DNA of 64,000 nucleotides from Lasioglossum baleicum (taxonomy: Eukaryota > Arthropoda > Insecta > Hymenoptera > Halictidae). Numbering within the stretch: position 1 is the stretch's first letter; the number at the start of each line of letters is the position of its first letter. Under the pieces are notes generated by a model. It saw only the letters and a program-made list of their open reading frames with translations. It made no database searches and was not told the origin of the DNA. The DNA is taken from the NCBI RefSeq assembly GCF_051020765.1, contig NC_134936.1:4339045-4403044 (forward strand), given 5' to 3'. A program made the position numbers and the translations under genes. Positions 35,001 to 50,000 of the stretch are shown one piece after another.

Positions 35001-38000
35001 ACCTCCTAACTAGTCCAAACAAAGTCTCAAAGTTAAAAATTGTGTTCCTTCCATTTCCCTCTACACCCCCCTTATGAGCATTCATTGACTGGACTATTTA
35101 GCCGCCAACGCGAACCCGTTTTCGAGAAAATCGATTTTGAAATTGGAAATCGGATATCCCAGGTTCGCGCCCCGTACGGGGACATTTTTTTTTTGTTTCT
35201 TTTTCGAAGTTTTTGCAATAATGTACAATAATTTTACAAGAAATAAGCAACAAATTAAATATATTAACAATATAAGCCGAAGTACACCCCCAGACGGACG
35301 GTTGGTCCGTCCGATACAGTCACTGTATCGGTAAAACAGCGACTGAATGATCAGAAACATACAGTAGCGCTCCTAGCTAAAAATGTCATGGAACTGATAC
35401 TTGTACCGAAACCCTCCGTTTAGGGGTGTACTTCGTACTTTTCAAACTGTGTGCTTAAACACGTATAGTTTAATATAATAAAGGGGCATCGTTAAGACAA
35501 ACGTTGGCGGTAGACCCGAGCAGGTATATCTCGTTTTATGGTTAAAACCGTTACAGAACTCTCTTTCGTACTGCGTGAAGAAATACACAGCAAAAATAAT
35601 TTTCGTTATAATACTTACCACAACGAATATTTTTGATTTTTATCAAACATATGTCTTGTACATCGTAAAACTAGATTACTTTTCATTTATTTTATTAAGA
35701 ATAATGTGTAGCACATAGAAAAATAAAAAATACAATGAAAAAAAATATGTATGAAAAATGCCGACACGGGACGCGAACCCCGATCAATCTCGTGGTATAC
35801 ATTCGCTCAACCCGCTCGGCCACCAACCGCTGTCACATGAGGTTTTCACTTATCGATTATCTCGAAAACGGGTTCGCGTTGGCGGCTAAAACCAATTGGA
35901 TAGTTCATGAGGGTGCGTAAGCTATGTCCACACAAAAACTTGTTGCGGTCCGGCATTCTCGATACGCGAGGTCTCCTCGTAAGACCGTAGACCACGGTGC
36001 CCGTGGCGTAGACTGGTCTGGTCCAGTGTCGCCCGATTGACGTCCAAACGGATGTTATGTGCTCTCCTCCTATCCCCTTCCACTATCCCATTCCAGCACC
36101 ATGCGCACAGACTCAATCGCCGTCGCGCACGCGCAACGTGTCACATATTAATCTGGTCATCAGAGAGGGGGTACTTGTATTCCCCTCGATTTTCTCAACC
36201 TGGCGACACTGGTGGCGCGAGAGGGATGAAGTTCGACGGTTACAATGTATGCGTGTGCGTCGCATTATAATACTTATCACAACGAATATGTTAGATTTTT
36301 ATCAAACATATATCTTGTACATGGTAAAACTAGATTACTTATCATTTATTATATTAAAAATAATGTGTAGCACGTACAAAAATAAAAAAGGAAGTGAAAA
36401 AAATATTTATAAAGAATGCCGACATGGGACGCGAAGCCCGACCAATCTCATGGTAGACAATCGCTCAACCCGCTCGACCACCGACCGCTGTGACAAGAGA
36501 TTTTCACTCATGGAATATAACACACATGTCGCATTTCAATATCGATTGTCTCGAAAACGGGTTCGCGTTGGCAGCTAAAACCAATTGGATAGTTCATGAG
36601 GGTGCGTAAGCTATGTCCACACAAAAACTCGTTGCGATCCGGAGTTCTCGATACGCGAGGTCTCCTCGTCAGTTGTTATACTAACGTTCCAATGTGTCAG
36701 TGATATATTACCAGAAGCAAATATGCCTAAACGGTCTTAGGTTTTGCAATATTAGTCTGGTCCATAAAATTTATACTTGACATGAGCTAAACTTCACCTG
36801 ACGGGACCAAAAATTTTGGACTTTTTTTCGTATAGACCTGTAGATTTTGACAAGAAAATGCCAAAAATCCAAGTTATGATGTTAGGAATTCACTGTTTCA
36901 AAAGTTATACCAACATGGCGGCGCTCTTAAATAACTTTCAAAAACGCTTAAAATCGTTCAACTTTGACCCCTTGCACTACTATTCATTTTTTGATTACAG
37001 TGATTAGAAATTCAAAAGCGTTCAAAATTTCAAAGAAAAAAAAAGAAAGTTTTCGTAGAGCAAGGGGTTAAACATGCATAACTTTCGAACCAGTGAATTC
37101 CTAACGTTATAACTTGCATTTTGGCGTTTTCTCTTAGAAACCTACAGGATTATATTTTAAAAAGTCAAAAATTATTACTCCCATAAGGTGAACTTTAACC
37201 AAAATTTACAGACAACTCAATTTGTAGGATATTTAACCAAAAGTGTCTTCAGTTATCCCTTTGCTATATCATGCATAAATACCCTAGAAAAAAATTAATT
37301 ATAATCTGCACAAGTAAGCACTGTAAGCTTCAAAAAGAGTCCAAATTTATTATATTATTGTACTATTTTTTTCAACGAAGTTTGCCCATGTCAATTTTTG
37401 GATTAGAAGAGTATTGCAAAACCTAAGACCGTGTAACAAGTAGATATAACATCTGACAAGTTATATCTACCAGTACGTCAAGTCGACTACTGTTTACTGT
37501 TTATGTTTATACAGGGTGTTCATTTGAAAACTTTCCAGCCGCATATCTCGGGAAGTATGAAAGATATTAAAAAAGTGTAAAACCAAGGATTTCGAAGGAG
37601 AAAGAGGGGGCAGTATCAGTTTTTTATTTGTGTGGTGTTATCAAGGTCATTTGAACGTCAACTTTGTTTTATCAAATGGAAACCTGCGGATAAAAAAGTG
37701 CGCGGATGAAAAGTATCCTACAAAAATTGCTGGTCTTTTTACATACAATAAGATCCCACAATAAAAAATATAGGTTTCCATTTGAAAAAAACAAAGTTGA
37801 CCTTCAAATGACCTTGCAAACGCCACCCAAATAAAAAACAGATACTGCTTCCATCTTTCCCCCTCGAAATCCTTGGACACGTGTTCTACACTTTTTTAAT
37901 ATCTTTCATACTTTTCGAGATATTAGGCTGGAAAGTTTCCAAATGAACACCCTGTATATCTTACAGAATACAACATCTCTAATAGTTCTTAGGTAAGGTA

Positions 38001-41000
38001 AAGTTTAGCCAGCCTGCATAGTGTGACGAAGCAAACTTAAATCTCTTTCTTATTTTAAGGTAATGCAACTGATGTCGGTTTGGGGCCCCTTCATCTACGC
38101 CGGCTGTTTCGCTGCAACTCTGTCTACAGCTTTGACAAACTTGTTGTCGGTGCCACGATTGATTCAGGCGTTAGGCCAAGATCGTATTTATCCCGGCCTA
38201 ATATACTTCAGCAAAGGATATGGCAAACACGGCGAACCTTACCGCGGATACGTTCTGACGTTCTTTGTTGCAGCATTGTTCCTTTTGATAGGTAAAAGAA
38301 ATATCTGAATTTTCCATCAACGATAGTAAACATTCAATATAATAAACTGTGGGAGCGTTAATAATATGCAAGAGAGGAGGAAAAGGAAAAGAGCGTTTCG
38401 TCCTAGACCCGCTAGAGGACTCATCCGGAAGGCTATCTAGCGCAGTGATGCTAGAATGAGCGCCGAACGGCGCTCATGTACTCTCCTCCTTACCCCTTCC
38501 ACTATTTCATTCCAGCACCGTGCGCAGGCGCACACTCCACGGTCCCCATCGCGCACGTGCAACATGTCTCCCATTCGCCCCACTCATTCCCCGTCATCAG
38601 AGAGGGGGTACATCATTTCACCGTGACTCCCCACATCTGGCATCACTGATCTAGCGGGCCCTGCCTTAGACGTTGGGATCGGTGTCGCCAGTTGAAGTAG
38701 AAAGTGGCTTCATTTCTTCTCCTCCTTTTCCCCCTTCCATTATCCCATTCCAGCACCATGCACACACTCCAACAATTGCAATTGACAATTGCCTGTTCCA
38801 ATATGAAAATGGTATAAAGTCATATTGTTATGAATGTATGTATGTACGTACAGTAAAGTCGCCATTATTTTTCCAACGGCCTGTGATCTGCACGGAGTCA
38901 TATCGTGTAGAGACATTCGTTTATGACTGCTCTACCGCTCTGACCGCACAAACGAAGCCGAACGTGGAAAAGGACAGCATGTAAATACGGATCGCGCAGC
39001 TGAAGCGTATCGGTGTGAGGCCACTACTAATCGAGTCACAAAACTTCTTTATTTTTCATTATTTTTAATGGGACTTTCAGCAACTTATTTCTGGCATTAT
39101 TCTCATTAAAATGACACCAAGCACGATATAATTTCAACTGTATTTAGTGATTTAATCGACGATGAAATTTTCGAACGCAACGAAGAACAGCGTATGGAAA
39201 ATTCTTTGAACTGTACCCACGACGGCGACTGTCGGCGTCTCTTTCTTGCCCATACGCTGTCCTTCCTTGCACCCGAAACTTTCAGCGTCGATTAAACCAC
39301 TAAATACAGTTGAAATTACATCATGTTTGGTGTTATTTTAATCAAAAAAGTGCTAGAAATAAGTTGGTGAAAGTCCCATAAAAAATAATTAAAAATAAGG
39401 AAGTTTTGTAATTCGATCAGTAGTGGTTCACACCGATATACCCGAGCCGAGATCAATCATCGCCGCCTTGCGGCGCTGCGCGGTGTTGGCCGGCGGTGGA
39501 GTGGGTAGACACTGGATAAATTCTGGGTACAAGGTCGCAGAAAAATATCGCGACTTTACTGTGTATACTTATACGTAGCAATTTTATTATTTATTATACG
39601 AAAACGTTTTATATACAATGATTCTAAAGAGGAGATTTCGAATTCCAAATAACATCGCACTTTTCGAAGTATGATTCTAAGTTTGAAAATGAAAAATGGT
39701 ATAAACAAAACATTTAACCTTTAACTACCCGTGCCCTGAATTTTCACGTAACTATCCGCGCGGTGTATTTACTAGTATTTAGTACACCACATTTATCACT
39801 GTGTTACTGACACTCAAGTTTACATTAAAATGAACTAACAAGAAATAAGAGAAACTGCAAAAAAATAAAATTTTTAATATATTGTTTAAACAAAAAACTT
39901 TGGTTAAAATTTTCTTCGCGACTACATTTCCCATTGAAAAACACACAATTTTAAAAAAATTCAAATTTTTTCGACCTCTGGTTTCCGAGATATCTCAAAA
40001 ATATGGTTTTGACCCCCTACTTTGAGGGCTGTTTTCACCCCTTAAAACTGGATGGTTGCCGATGAAAAAAACACGTATCAAATATTTTTCAAAGAACTTA
40101 AGCTCCCATAAGTTTCATCAAAATCGGATTTTCGCATCTGAATATGTTCCCTTGTGATTTCTGTGCGGAGCACGAGAGAAAACTAGCAGGCAGGGAAGGG
40201 GTTAAGAAGATTGCCTTTGCATTCCTCTTGCCCCATTTCCCTCCCACTAGTTTTCTCTCGTGCTCTGGACAGTACATACAGGGTGGTCCACGCAACTTGC
40301 ACACCTATAATAAATTCCAAAGTATGCGTTGCACGAAAAAGATTTGTATACAGAAGTTGCATGGTCTGAAGGGGTACATTATGTAGTGTATTTATTTTTT
40401 TTACAGATGGACGCGTAAAGGACATATGAAGATCAACTTCATTTTTTTAAATGGAATGAGGTATTTTTTGATACATCAATCGATGCAGCTGGACATTCGT
40501 TATAAACAAGTACTAATCTATGTATGTCGAAAAGATAGTAGTTCAGGAGATATTTCAATTTAAATAACTCTAAAATACCATTACTGTCGTACTAGACGTT
40601 AGTGTTTACTTACTTGTGTAACGTCTTAGTACGACAGTAATGGTATTTTAGAGTTATTTAAATTGAAATATCTCCTGAACTACTAACTTTTCGACATACA
40701 TAGGTTAGTACTTTTTTATAACGAATGTCCAGCTGCATCGAACGATGTATCAAAAAATACCTCATTCCATTTTAAAAAATGAAATTAACTTTCATATGTC
40801 CTTTACGCGTCCATCTGTAAAAAAATAAATACACTACATAATGTATCCCTTCAGTCCATGCAACTTCTGTATACAAAACTTGGAAGTTATTATAGATGTG
40901 CAAGTTGCGTGGACCACCCTGTATATTATTGTATTGGTGTACTTTTTACATCAGCGCGGGTAGTTAAAGGTTAATACAAATACAATTGGTACATACAGCA

Positions 41001-44000
41001 CATATATGTGATTCTGAAAAATAAGATGATGCAAAAATACCTTTTCAAACTAGTTTATCTTGTCTTTCCTTTGATGTTTGAAGTCACACTATCCCAATCA
41101 AAGCCAATTTCTAATTTCGTAATAGGATTACACAAAATTCAAAAGTCGTTTGATAATGTTCAAAATAACGTGCCTGTATTTTATAATATTATAATATAAT
41201 TGTTGTGTCCACAATTTCTGTTTTCAGCTAACTTGAATGCAGTAGCGCCTTTGATCTCAAACTTCTATTTGGCGTCATATGCCTTAATAAATTTCTGCAC
41301 TTTTCACGCGGCATTAATTCGACCGATAGGATGGCGTCCTACCTTTAGGGTAAGAATAATATTAAAGATTCCTCCAAAATAAATGTGGAATTATCTAATG
41401 CTAATCAGTAGACTGCGGATGTTTATGCTATTTGTAATTTTTGTAGACGAATTTTAAGAAACTCGAATCAAATTGAATCTTATTTTCCGTGGTAGTAGGG
41501 TCATTCCATGCCAAATCGATCACTTTTTGCAGGCACCATCGTCGATTTTGTTCTAAATGAAATATGATGTAGTCCATGTGAAATTAGGGGGGGGGGGTTT
41601 AAGTCATCATTTTGCCGGCTTCAAATCTTTTTAGAAATGGCAGGCCTTCAAAGTTTTCAATTTTTGCCCATTTCGGCGAAAATGGGCCTTGCTTACGAAT
41701 TTTTATCTCGGGAACTGTTTGTCCGACTGAACTACATTTTTTTTTGTTTTATTTGGAAAGGATTGGGCTATTACAAAGTAATTTTTTCCACCTCGAAAAT
41801 CAACTTTATAATGTCGAAAAATTTAAACAAATTCTTTATTTACGTTTTTTTCGATGAGGGGCTGGAGTAATTTAAATTTTGAAAAAAATATAATTATATT
41901 CCTTGAAGTTTCCCCTTTAAAATGAGCCCTTGAAAAATATGGTATTATTAAAATTGGCGTCACAATAAGCTGGTAAAAGACGTCATGTACCCCCGTTTCA
42001 GATAGAAAATTTGTTCAAATTTTTCGACATTATAAAGTTGATTTTCGAGGTTGAAAAAATTATTTTGTAATAGCCCAATCCTGTCCAAATAAAACTAAAA
42101 AAATGTAGCTCAGTCGGACAAACAGTTCCCGAGATAAAAATTCATAAGCGAGGCCCGTTTTCGCCGAAATGGGCAAAAATTGAAAACTTTGAAGGCCTGC
42201 CATTTCTAAAAAAATTCGAAATCGGCAAAATGATGACTTAAACCCCCCCTAATTTCACATGAACTACAACATATTTCATTTAGAACAAAATCGACCATGG
42301 TGCCTGCAAAAAGTGATCGATTTGGCATAGAATGACCCAGTAGCCTTCTTAGATCTGAAATAAATTAAATTCTGTCATATTTTTTTCCTAGCATTTTTTT
42401 TAAATTTTCAAAAGCCATAATTGCATAAAGATCCGCAGTATACTAATCATTAAACTGCGGATCTTCGTGCAAAATAAAACTGTTCTGCATTGATTGTGGG
42501 AAGCAAGAATAAAATAAAAATTGGTGCATCCCTTGATGACTCTGTTCCATTAAAAACAACATTACGATAGTCTTAAATTTTTCTAATCCTCTTTTCTGTT
42601 TTATATTTCACCTATCCAAATCTGCAGTCTATTAATCACTAATTATAATGATGAATGTACACAGGGTGGTTAGTAACTGGTGGTACAACCGAAAAGAGGG
42701 TAATTGTACGTAACAAAAATAAGTAAAACGTATAAAATAAAATTTTTTCATACGAGTTTTCTTTTCGAGAAAATCGAAAAAGTGGGATTTAAAAATCCCC
42801 CAAGTCTACGAACTTAGCGTTTGTAAGTAGAACCGGTAGGTCATGACCAAACGCGACAGAGGATAAAAATTTTCAAAAATGCTGGAGTATCAAATTCGAC
42901 AGAAATTAGTATGATTTTTATTGATTTCGTACCTACAAATCTTATTACGCGATAGTTGTCAGGTGCTTACCCACTATCGAATGACAAAAAATGACAAAAC
43001 TTCTTTATTTTTCATTATTTTTTATGGGACTTTCACCAACTTATTTCTGGTATTTTTCTGATTAAGATAACACCAAACACGATATAATTTCAACTGTATT
43101 TAGTGGTATAATCGACGCTGAAAGTTTCGGGTGCAAGGAAGGACAGCGTATGGGAAAGGAAGAGACGCGGACAGTCGCCGTCGCCGGCACAGTTCAAAGA
43201 ATGCTCCGTACGCTGTTCTTCGTTGCTAAATACAGTTGAAATTACATCGTGTTTGGTGTCATTTTAATCAGAATAATGCCAGAAATAAGTTGGTGAAAGT
43301 CCCATAAAAAAATAATGAAAAATAAAGTAGTTTTGTAATTCGATTAGTACTGGTTCACACCGATACGCTTCAGCCGCGCTATCCTTACTTACACGCTGTC
43401 CTTCTCTACGTTCGGCTTTTCGTTGGTACTCTCGGCCGGTAGACGCAGTCATAAAAAATAATGTCGGTATGCGATAGTTGTCCGTGCAGAATACAGGCTG
43501 TTTGACAAGAATCGCGAATTTACTGTACCACTGAAAATAGGGTTTTAATTGGTACTACTGTCTTTAAATTTCTCAGACGATTCCTATTCGATAGCACGCA
43601 TATTCGGCGAATTTTCAAACTCGATTTTTTCGAAAATCAACACTCGTATGAACAAATTTTATTTTACATTTTCGACCTACGTTTCATGTAGATCCCCCTT
43701 TACGTTTGGTTCCACTGTCGCCACGATTTTTCGGGCACTTCCGATAACCAGATTAAAAAATGTTTGGAACAAAATTAACTAGTTTTTAGTTGGTTACGAC
43801 ATGCAATAGAGAAAAATTCAAGAAAGAAATTTGTTCATGAAAAATGAAGGTGACCCTTCAACAGTTTTAACAGTAAGGCAGGCTAGAGTTGCTGATATTG
43901 GTCAAAATATTGATCTCTCGAAAGAAATATCAACAAATCAAGATTGCGTTACTGTTAAGACCTTATTGTTAAGGCTATGTCAAGGTCATAACATACTTGG

Positions 44001-46998
44001 CCGTTGAACTCGTCTTGACATAGGCAATACTAAAAAACATGTAGTGCCATTTAAAAGAATGAGGGTGACCTTCATTTTTCATGAACAAATTTCTTTCTTG
44101 AATTTTTTCTATCGCAGTCTGTGGCCTACAAAAACTAATTAATTTTGTTTCAGAAGTTTGTGTTTCTGTTTTTCTCCAAAGTTTAAAAAGTGTAATTCAA
44201 CACAATTTATACATTATTACATTATTATTATTAGTCTCCTATTGATGAAACAATCAGTTAAATTATACACAAAGATTAAATATTCGCTTTCGAAATTAAA
44301 AATTCGGAAATCTTTTCTACACAGTGCTCTTTTTAATAATGTCCTTTATACATATTTACTTGTGAAAAATATAATGAATGATCTTTATGCAAAATTAATT
44401 TTCAAGATCAATTTTTGAACAATTGCAGTTAAATGAAACACTGTCTTCGGTATCAATAGTTTTTCTAGAAACAATTATAAGCCACATTTTGAATTCTAGA
44501 GAATGTTATATTTTATTGATTTCTTGAAATGTTTATGAGTTAAGAACGCACGGAGATTCACGGTCTAATAGCGAGCAATGAACGTGACTAATGCAATTTA
44601 ATACATGTTACAGTATTACAACACCTGGCTGTCTTTGTTCGGTTTTATCACTTGCGTTTCCATAATGTTTTTAATTGACTGGGTGACATCACTAGTTACC
44701 TTCGTGATTATCTTCGCGCTGTATTTGATAGTCGTTTACCGGAAGCCAGACGTAAATTGGGGCAGCAGCACGCAAGCGCAAACTTACAAAACGGCTCTCT
44801 CTATCGTATACCGGTAAGAATATTTACACATTTTCTATTTACATTCATACACGATAACAAGATATCTTATGTTGCATTTTTTAAACTCGCGACCATACAA
44901 TTGATTCTCCAGACATTCCTGCTATTTTAATATTAAATATATGAACTACCATAAAGAGCAGATCACGTGAGATTTATATTTATTACTATACAGGGCGTTT
45001 CTTCTAACGCGACGCACGATTTTTCACTCACTTTCAGCCAGAGTTGGGAAAATTTTTATTTAGATAACAAATAATAAAAATAAACGTGCGATGTAACTGC
45101 AAATATCAACTAAACTCTTTATTTAAATAAGAATCATTTAAATAATGCAAAAACTGATCAGTTTATTATTTGTTATTTGCAAATAAAGGATTATTTCTTA
45201 CTTGGAATGAGGTGGTTTTCTCTTATTTTTTTGTATTTTGAATATACGGATCACTAGTATCTCGCAATCGCGCGACTCGAAATCGCCTCAACTGAACAAG
45301 CTCTAAAGCTTCTCCAATAATGCACAACAGACCATACATTAATATTAGTATATTAATATTAGACAGTTGGAAAGAATATTTATTTAATGACTATGAGTAA
45401 TAAATAATAACTTAGAATTACATTTACTAATACAAAATATTTAATCGAATGATTTGTCAATACAAGTAATAACTTAAATTGTATTTGTAAATAACTTCAC
45501 CACTTTAAATAATTTATTTAGACCTTCTCAAATAATAAATAATTAGTTCTGCTTTTTATTTGAATATCCAAATAACAAATAACTTGGTATTTAAATAATG
45601 ATATGTTTAAATGTTGCCCAACACTGTGCTTGCAGCCATCTGACAAAAAAGTTTGCAACAAGGGTTACAGGGTATGGAGTGCACAATACTGCACGATAGA
45701 TATCAGTAAAACAAATTCCAAAAGCAATTTATTTTTATGGCAAAATCGAGGTCACTTTGGGTTTTCCAAATAGAAACACATTGATTTTTTTTATCATATT
45801 TAGGGGACATCGAGACGAATTCGAAACACATATTACATGATACACTCCTCAAAAGAATTAAGGGATCACTTCTGCGAACCCGAAAAATTGCTCCCAATAT
45901 ACGTGATCATAACTCCGTCAAAAATTTTTGTATCGATATCGTTAAACAATGGTTTGAAAGCCTGCAACCTCTAGTTTCAGATGCTCTGTTTCAAATTGTT
46001 GCTATGTTGGTTTTTTACAAAGTTGTAGCGAGATGAAGACAACATTGACGGTTAACAAAAATTTTGTGCAAATTTGGAACATCACACGAGGAGCAACAAA
46101 TTTTTTTCATAAATCGCGTTAATATCATTTGGAAGGGCTATCTTTCCTGTGTAAATTGTGTGGTTGTTGAATATTGTGCGATTATTTTTATTCGAGTTAT
46201 TCAACATTGAAGTAAATATGGGCCTCTCTCCTTTTTAACTTTAACTGGCTCCAGAAACCGAAAATATTATCGTAGAGTCTTGTGCATGATGCGAACGTCA
46301 GATTAAAGCAGAGATTCTGCTGATTCGATTGAGTACCCCATGAACTCGCTGCGACAATTTTTTACCTATGGCAGCTGTGTTTAAAGTTAGTGCGTCGCAG
46401 AAATTAGAGCGCCACGTACAACGACTGTCTGACATCTCTGAATGCGCCGCGTCGCACAGTGGGTAAATTTGGACCAAACTCGATTCAAAATCAAAGAACT
46501 TTCGATAGAAATGAGGTAGAGCGATGAAATTTTTTAAAAATTGAAGCTGAAACTTTGCAGAATGTGGAAAAATAGGGAGATTATGGCACGAACGTTTTTT
46601 AACGTTGAGAAAATTCGTTAAACATGTAGAATTTCAAGAAAATGTGGTTTCTCCAGTACCACGCGCGGAAAATTTTTTTTTTAACATGCTATATATAATT
46701 TCCCGTAGTCATTCGCCATAGGTAAAGAATTGTCGCAGTGAGTTCATGGGGTACTCAATCGAATCGGCAGAATCTCTGCTTCAATCTGACATTCGGATCA
46801 TGGTATTACGATCATTTTTCGCCGAGATACAGCGAGTTAAAGGAAAAATGGAAATTGTGCATTTTTTAAGCATATTTTCAGAAACACCTGGTATATCGAA
46901 ATGTTAATGAAATTGAAAAAACAAAATGAGTACCTTGAAGAGCAAGGAACGCTCTTTCTATTGCTTTAAAGTTAAAGTTAAAGTTAAACGTTAAAGTT

Positions 46999-47056
<58 letters not shown>

Positions 47057-50000
47057 CCATATTTACTTCAATGCTGAATAACTCGAATAAAACAAATCGC
47101 ACAATATTCAATAACCACACAATTTACACAGGAAAGATAACCCTTCCAAATGATATTAACGCGATTTATGAAAAAAATTTGTTGCTACTCGTGTGATGTT
47201 CCAAATTTGCACAAAATTTTTGTTAACCGTCAATGTTGTCTTCATCTCGCTACAACTTTGTAAAAAACCAACATAGCAACAATTTGAAACAGAGCATCTG
47301 AAACTAGAGGTTGCAGGCTTTCAAACCATTGTTTAACGATATCGATACAAAAATTTTTGACGGAGTTATGATCACGTATATTGGGAGCAATTTTTCGGGT
47401 TCGCAGAAGTGATCCCTTAATTCTTTTGAGGAGTGTATAACAGTAATTTTAAATTCTTCTAATGTGTTCGCTGTTTTAAATTACACCTACTAATTTTTGC
47501 CATAAGTGCATAAACTCCGCTGTCTAGTGACGAGTCACTGCATGTATTGAGGTACCTAAAAGATCTCGCTTCGTATGCTAAGGGTTGAATCGAATTTCCT
47601 TAAGATAGTAACAAAAATTTTAGTGACATTAATCTATAGGTATGATTAATCAAATTTTTCTAGACTGAACTCCATCGACGAGCACGTGAAGAATTATGCG
47701 CCTCAAATTTTGGCACTAGCAGGTGCACCTGGCGCCAGGCCAGCATTACTGCATCTGGCTAATCTCATTACAAAAAACCATTCCTTGTTGATCTGTGGAG
47801 AAGTATTTCCGGTATGTAATGTAACTAAACAAGAATTTTTTTTCACCCGACCTTCAACTCCGCCGAATTAGCGCAGCGTTTCTATATTTATACGGAGCAT
47901 TCTGAAAGTTCTGTTGAAAAGTTTCCGAGCGTACTTTACGTCACGGAATTAAAAAAAGAAACATCCGAAGGAACAGGCGCTAATAATAGCTAAAAAAGGC
48001 GCTAAAAATATAAATTTTTATACTTACACTTTGTCATGGTTATTATTGCTCTTAAAAGTCGTTGTTTTCTGTAAGTTTTAGTTCAAATGTGTGGACAATG
48101 AACGTCCCAAGTTGTTAAATGGTTTCGTAACAGATTTTTCACATGACCTCCATCGTACATGTGTTAAGATAATGTGCACACATGTAACTTAAAATTTCTG
48201 CAGCTCCGAAGTGGCGAATTTGTAGCCTGGGTTCATCAAGAATGATTCCTCGTCTTCAAAAATAGACATGCACAATTGAAAGGAATGTAATCGTTAACCG
48301 CAATTAACGATTAAACTAGAAGATTAATTGTTAATTGCGATTAACGATTCAAGCAGAAATTTAGTCGTCAATCGTTGATTAAATTTTTACTCAACTCTGG
48401 TACATATGTCCAAAATGACAAAATGGTTCCAGATTCTTTATTTTACGATTATTGATATAATGCAAATAATTTCATAAGAAATGATTGCATGGATATCTTT
48501 AGTGAAGCACATATTACAATAGGAGCTGCACAAAGTCTAAATAAAATCAATCTTGTCAGTTACTTTTAAGGCTCGGCAGGTTTAGTGTTTTTTGGAAGGT
48601 TAACGTGAGAAATAATTTGGCAGAATGATTCAGAATGTTTTTGTAAAACTCAATGTAGTATGTTCGAGACACTACAGAACAGAACTTAATTGTATAACTT
48701 GATTATAATTTAAAATTACTAAGCTTTTAATTTTAAAGTCCTGTGTCCCCCCCACGTCCCAAATATTATTCATTTATTTAAATGTGCCAACTTAAAAACA
48801 TGTTTTTAGACGAATCTATCGTATCGACTGCGTTCGGTTCGACTTCGAAACGGTTATGCGTGGTTACATCGCCAACGCATAAAATCGTTTTATCACATGG
48901 TGGAGGAATTGAGTTTCGAACGAGGTGCTTCAGCTATGATGCAAGTAACAGGCGTTGGAAAATTAGCGCCGAACGTTGTTTTAATGGGCTACAAAACACA
49001 TTGGGCAACTTGCAACCACAAAGACCTTCAGGAATACTTCAATGTCCTCCAGTAAGATCACAGATATTGTTATTTAATTTATAGTTCGTTCAAAGCTAAT
49101 ATCTTTACTACAAGGACAATGTAGCAACGATAAGTCTTCAAGGAAACATCCATCTTCTATTATAGCAAATCAGTCACTAGACAGCGGATCTTTATGCGAA
49201 ATAAAAACTTTATAGCTGAATTGCAACAAACTGGAGTGAAGTGGAAGTTTATTTTCTTCCTGAATAGATTGAAAACAATGTACCAGCATTTTTTAATTTT
49301 TCTAATAGTTTTACTTTTTTAAATTACACCTACTCATTTTTGTCGTAAATGCATAAAATCCGCTATCTATCAATCACCAATAACACATGTTACATTTCCT
49401 ATTCGCTCTACACCATAAAACCTTCATGTAAAAACCTTTGCGTCTGATTAATCACTAGCTAATGACAATTAATATTGTCGTTATACAGGATGAGTCCGAA
49501 GAAACAGAACACCTAAATATCTCCGTTACTTTTCGTTATACAAAAAAACATCTTAGGACAAAGTTACACTGTAACGCCACATGTAACGGTGTAAAGGAAA
49601 AATTTTTCAAGGTCATTTTTTTACAAGATTTCAAGGTCATAGATATTTTTTTTAATGGAATGAGGTATTTTTTAATACATCAACCGATGCAGCTAGACAT
49701 TCGTTATAAAAAAGTACTAACGCATGTATGTCGAAAAGTTAATGAATAGTTCAGGAGATATTGCAATTTAAATAACTCTAAAACACCATTACTGTCGTAC
49801 TAAGATGTTAGCGTTTACTTGCTAGTGTAAATTGAAGAGTTGAAATTGAAATTGAAAAATTGACGTTGAAAATGAAATTGCAGGTTTGAAATTAACGAAT
49901 TGAAATTGAAAAATTGACGTTGAATTTGAAAAATTGAAATTGAAGAGTTGAAGTTGAAGGGTTGATATTGAAATTGACGTTGAAGGACTGATATTGAAAT

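Larger units (their letters stand above)
33703..37998. repeat. 4.3-kb nested inverted-repeat block filling intron 6
   Basis: The outermost arms are ACCTAAGAACTATTAGAGAT at 33703 and its inverse near 37973-37997. Inside are a tRNA-like repeat (several copies), the TAGTCCAGTCAA palindrome (33874-35094), an ACAGGGTGTCCC palindrome (34533-34888), the element at 36740-37437 and another ACAGGGTGTT palindrome (37512-37954). No coding sequence was recognised. Confidence 0.7.

Noticed and set aside
35755..35850. Functional tRNA gene on the minus strand
   Set aside because: Box-like motifs are present, but the acceptor stem does not pair and a diverged copy sits 660 bp away. A tRNA-derived repeat is more likely.
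36057..36578. 173-codon + strand open frame
   Set aside because: It crosses repeat modules, including the antisense of the tRNA-like segment. No domain was recognised.
41612..41870. Open frames containing FLSRELFVRLNYIFF
   Set aside because: They lie in one arm of a palindrome whose other arm is the inverse. No start context or homology is visible.
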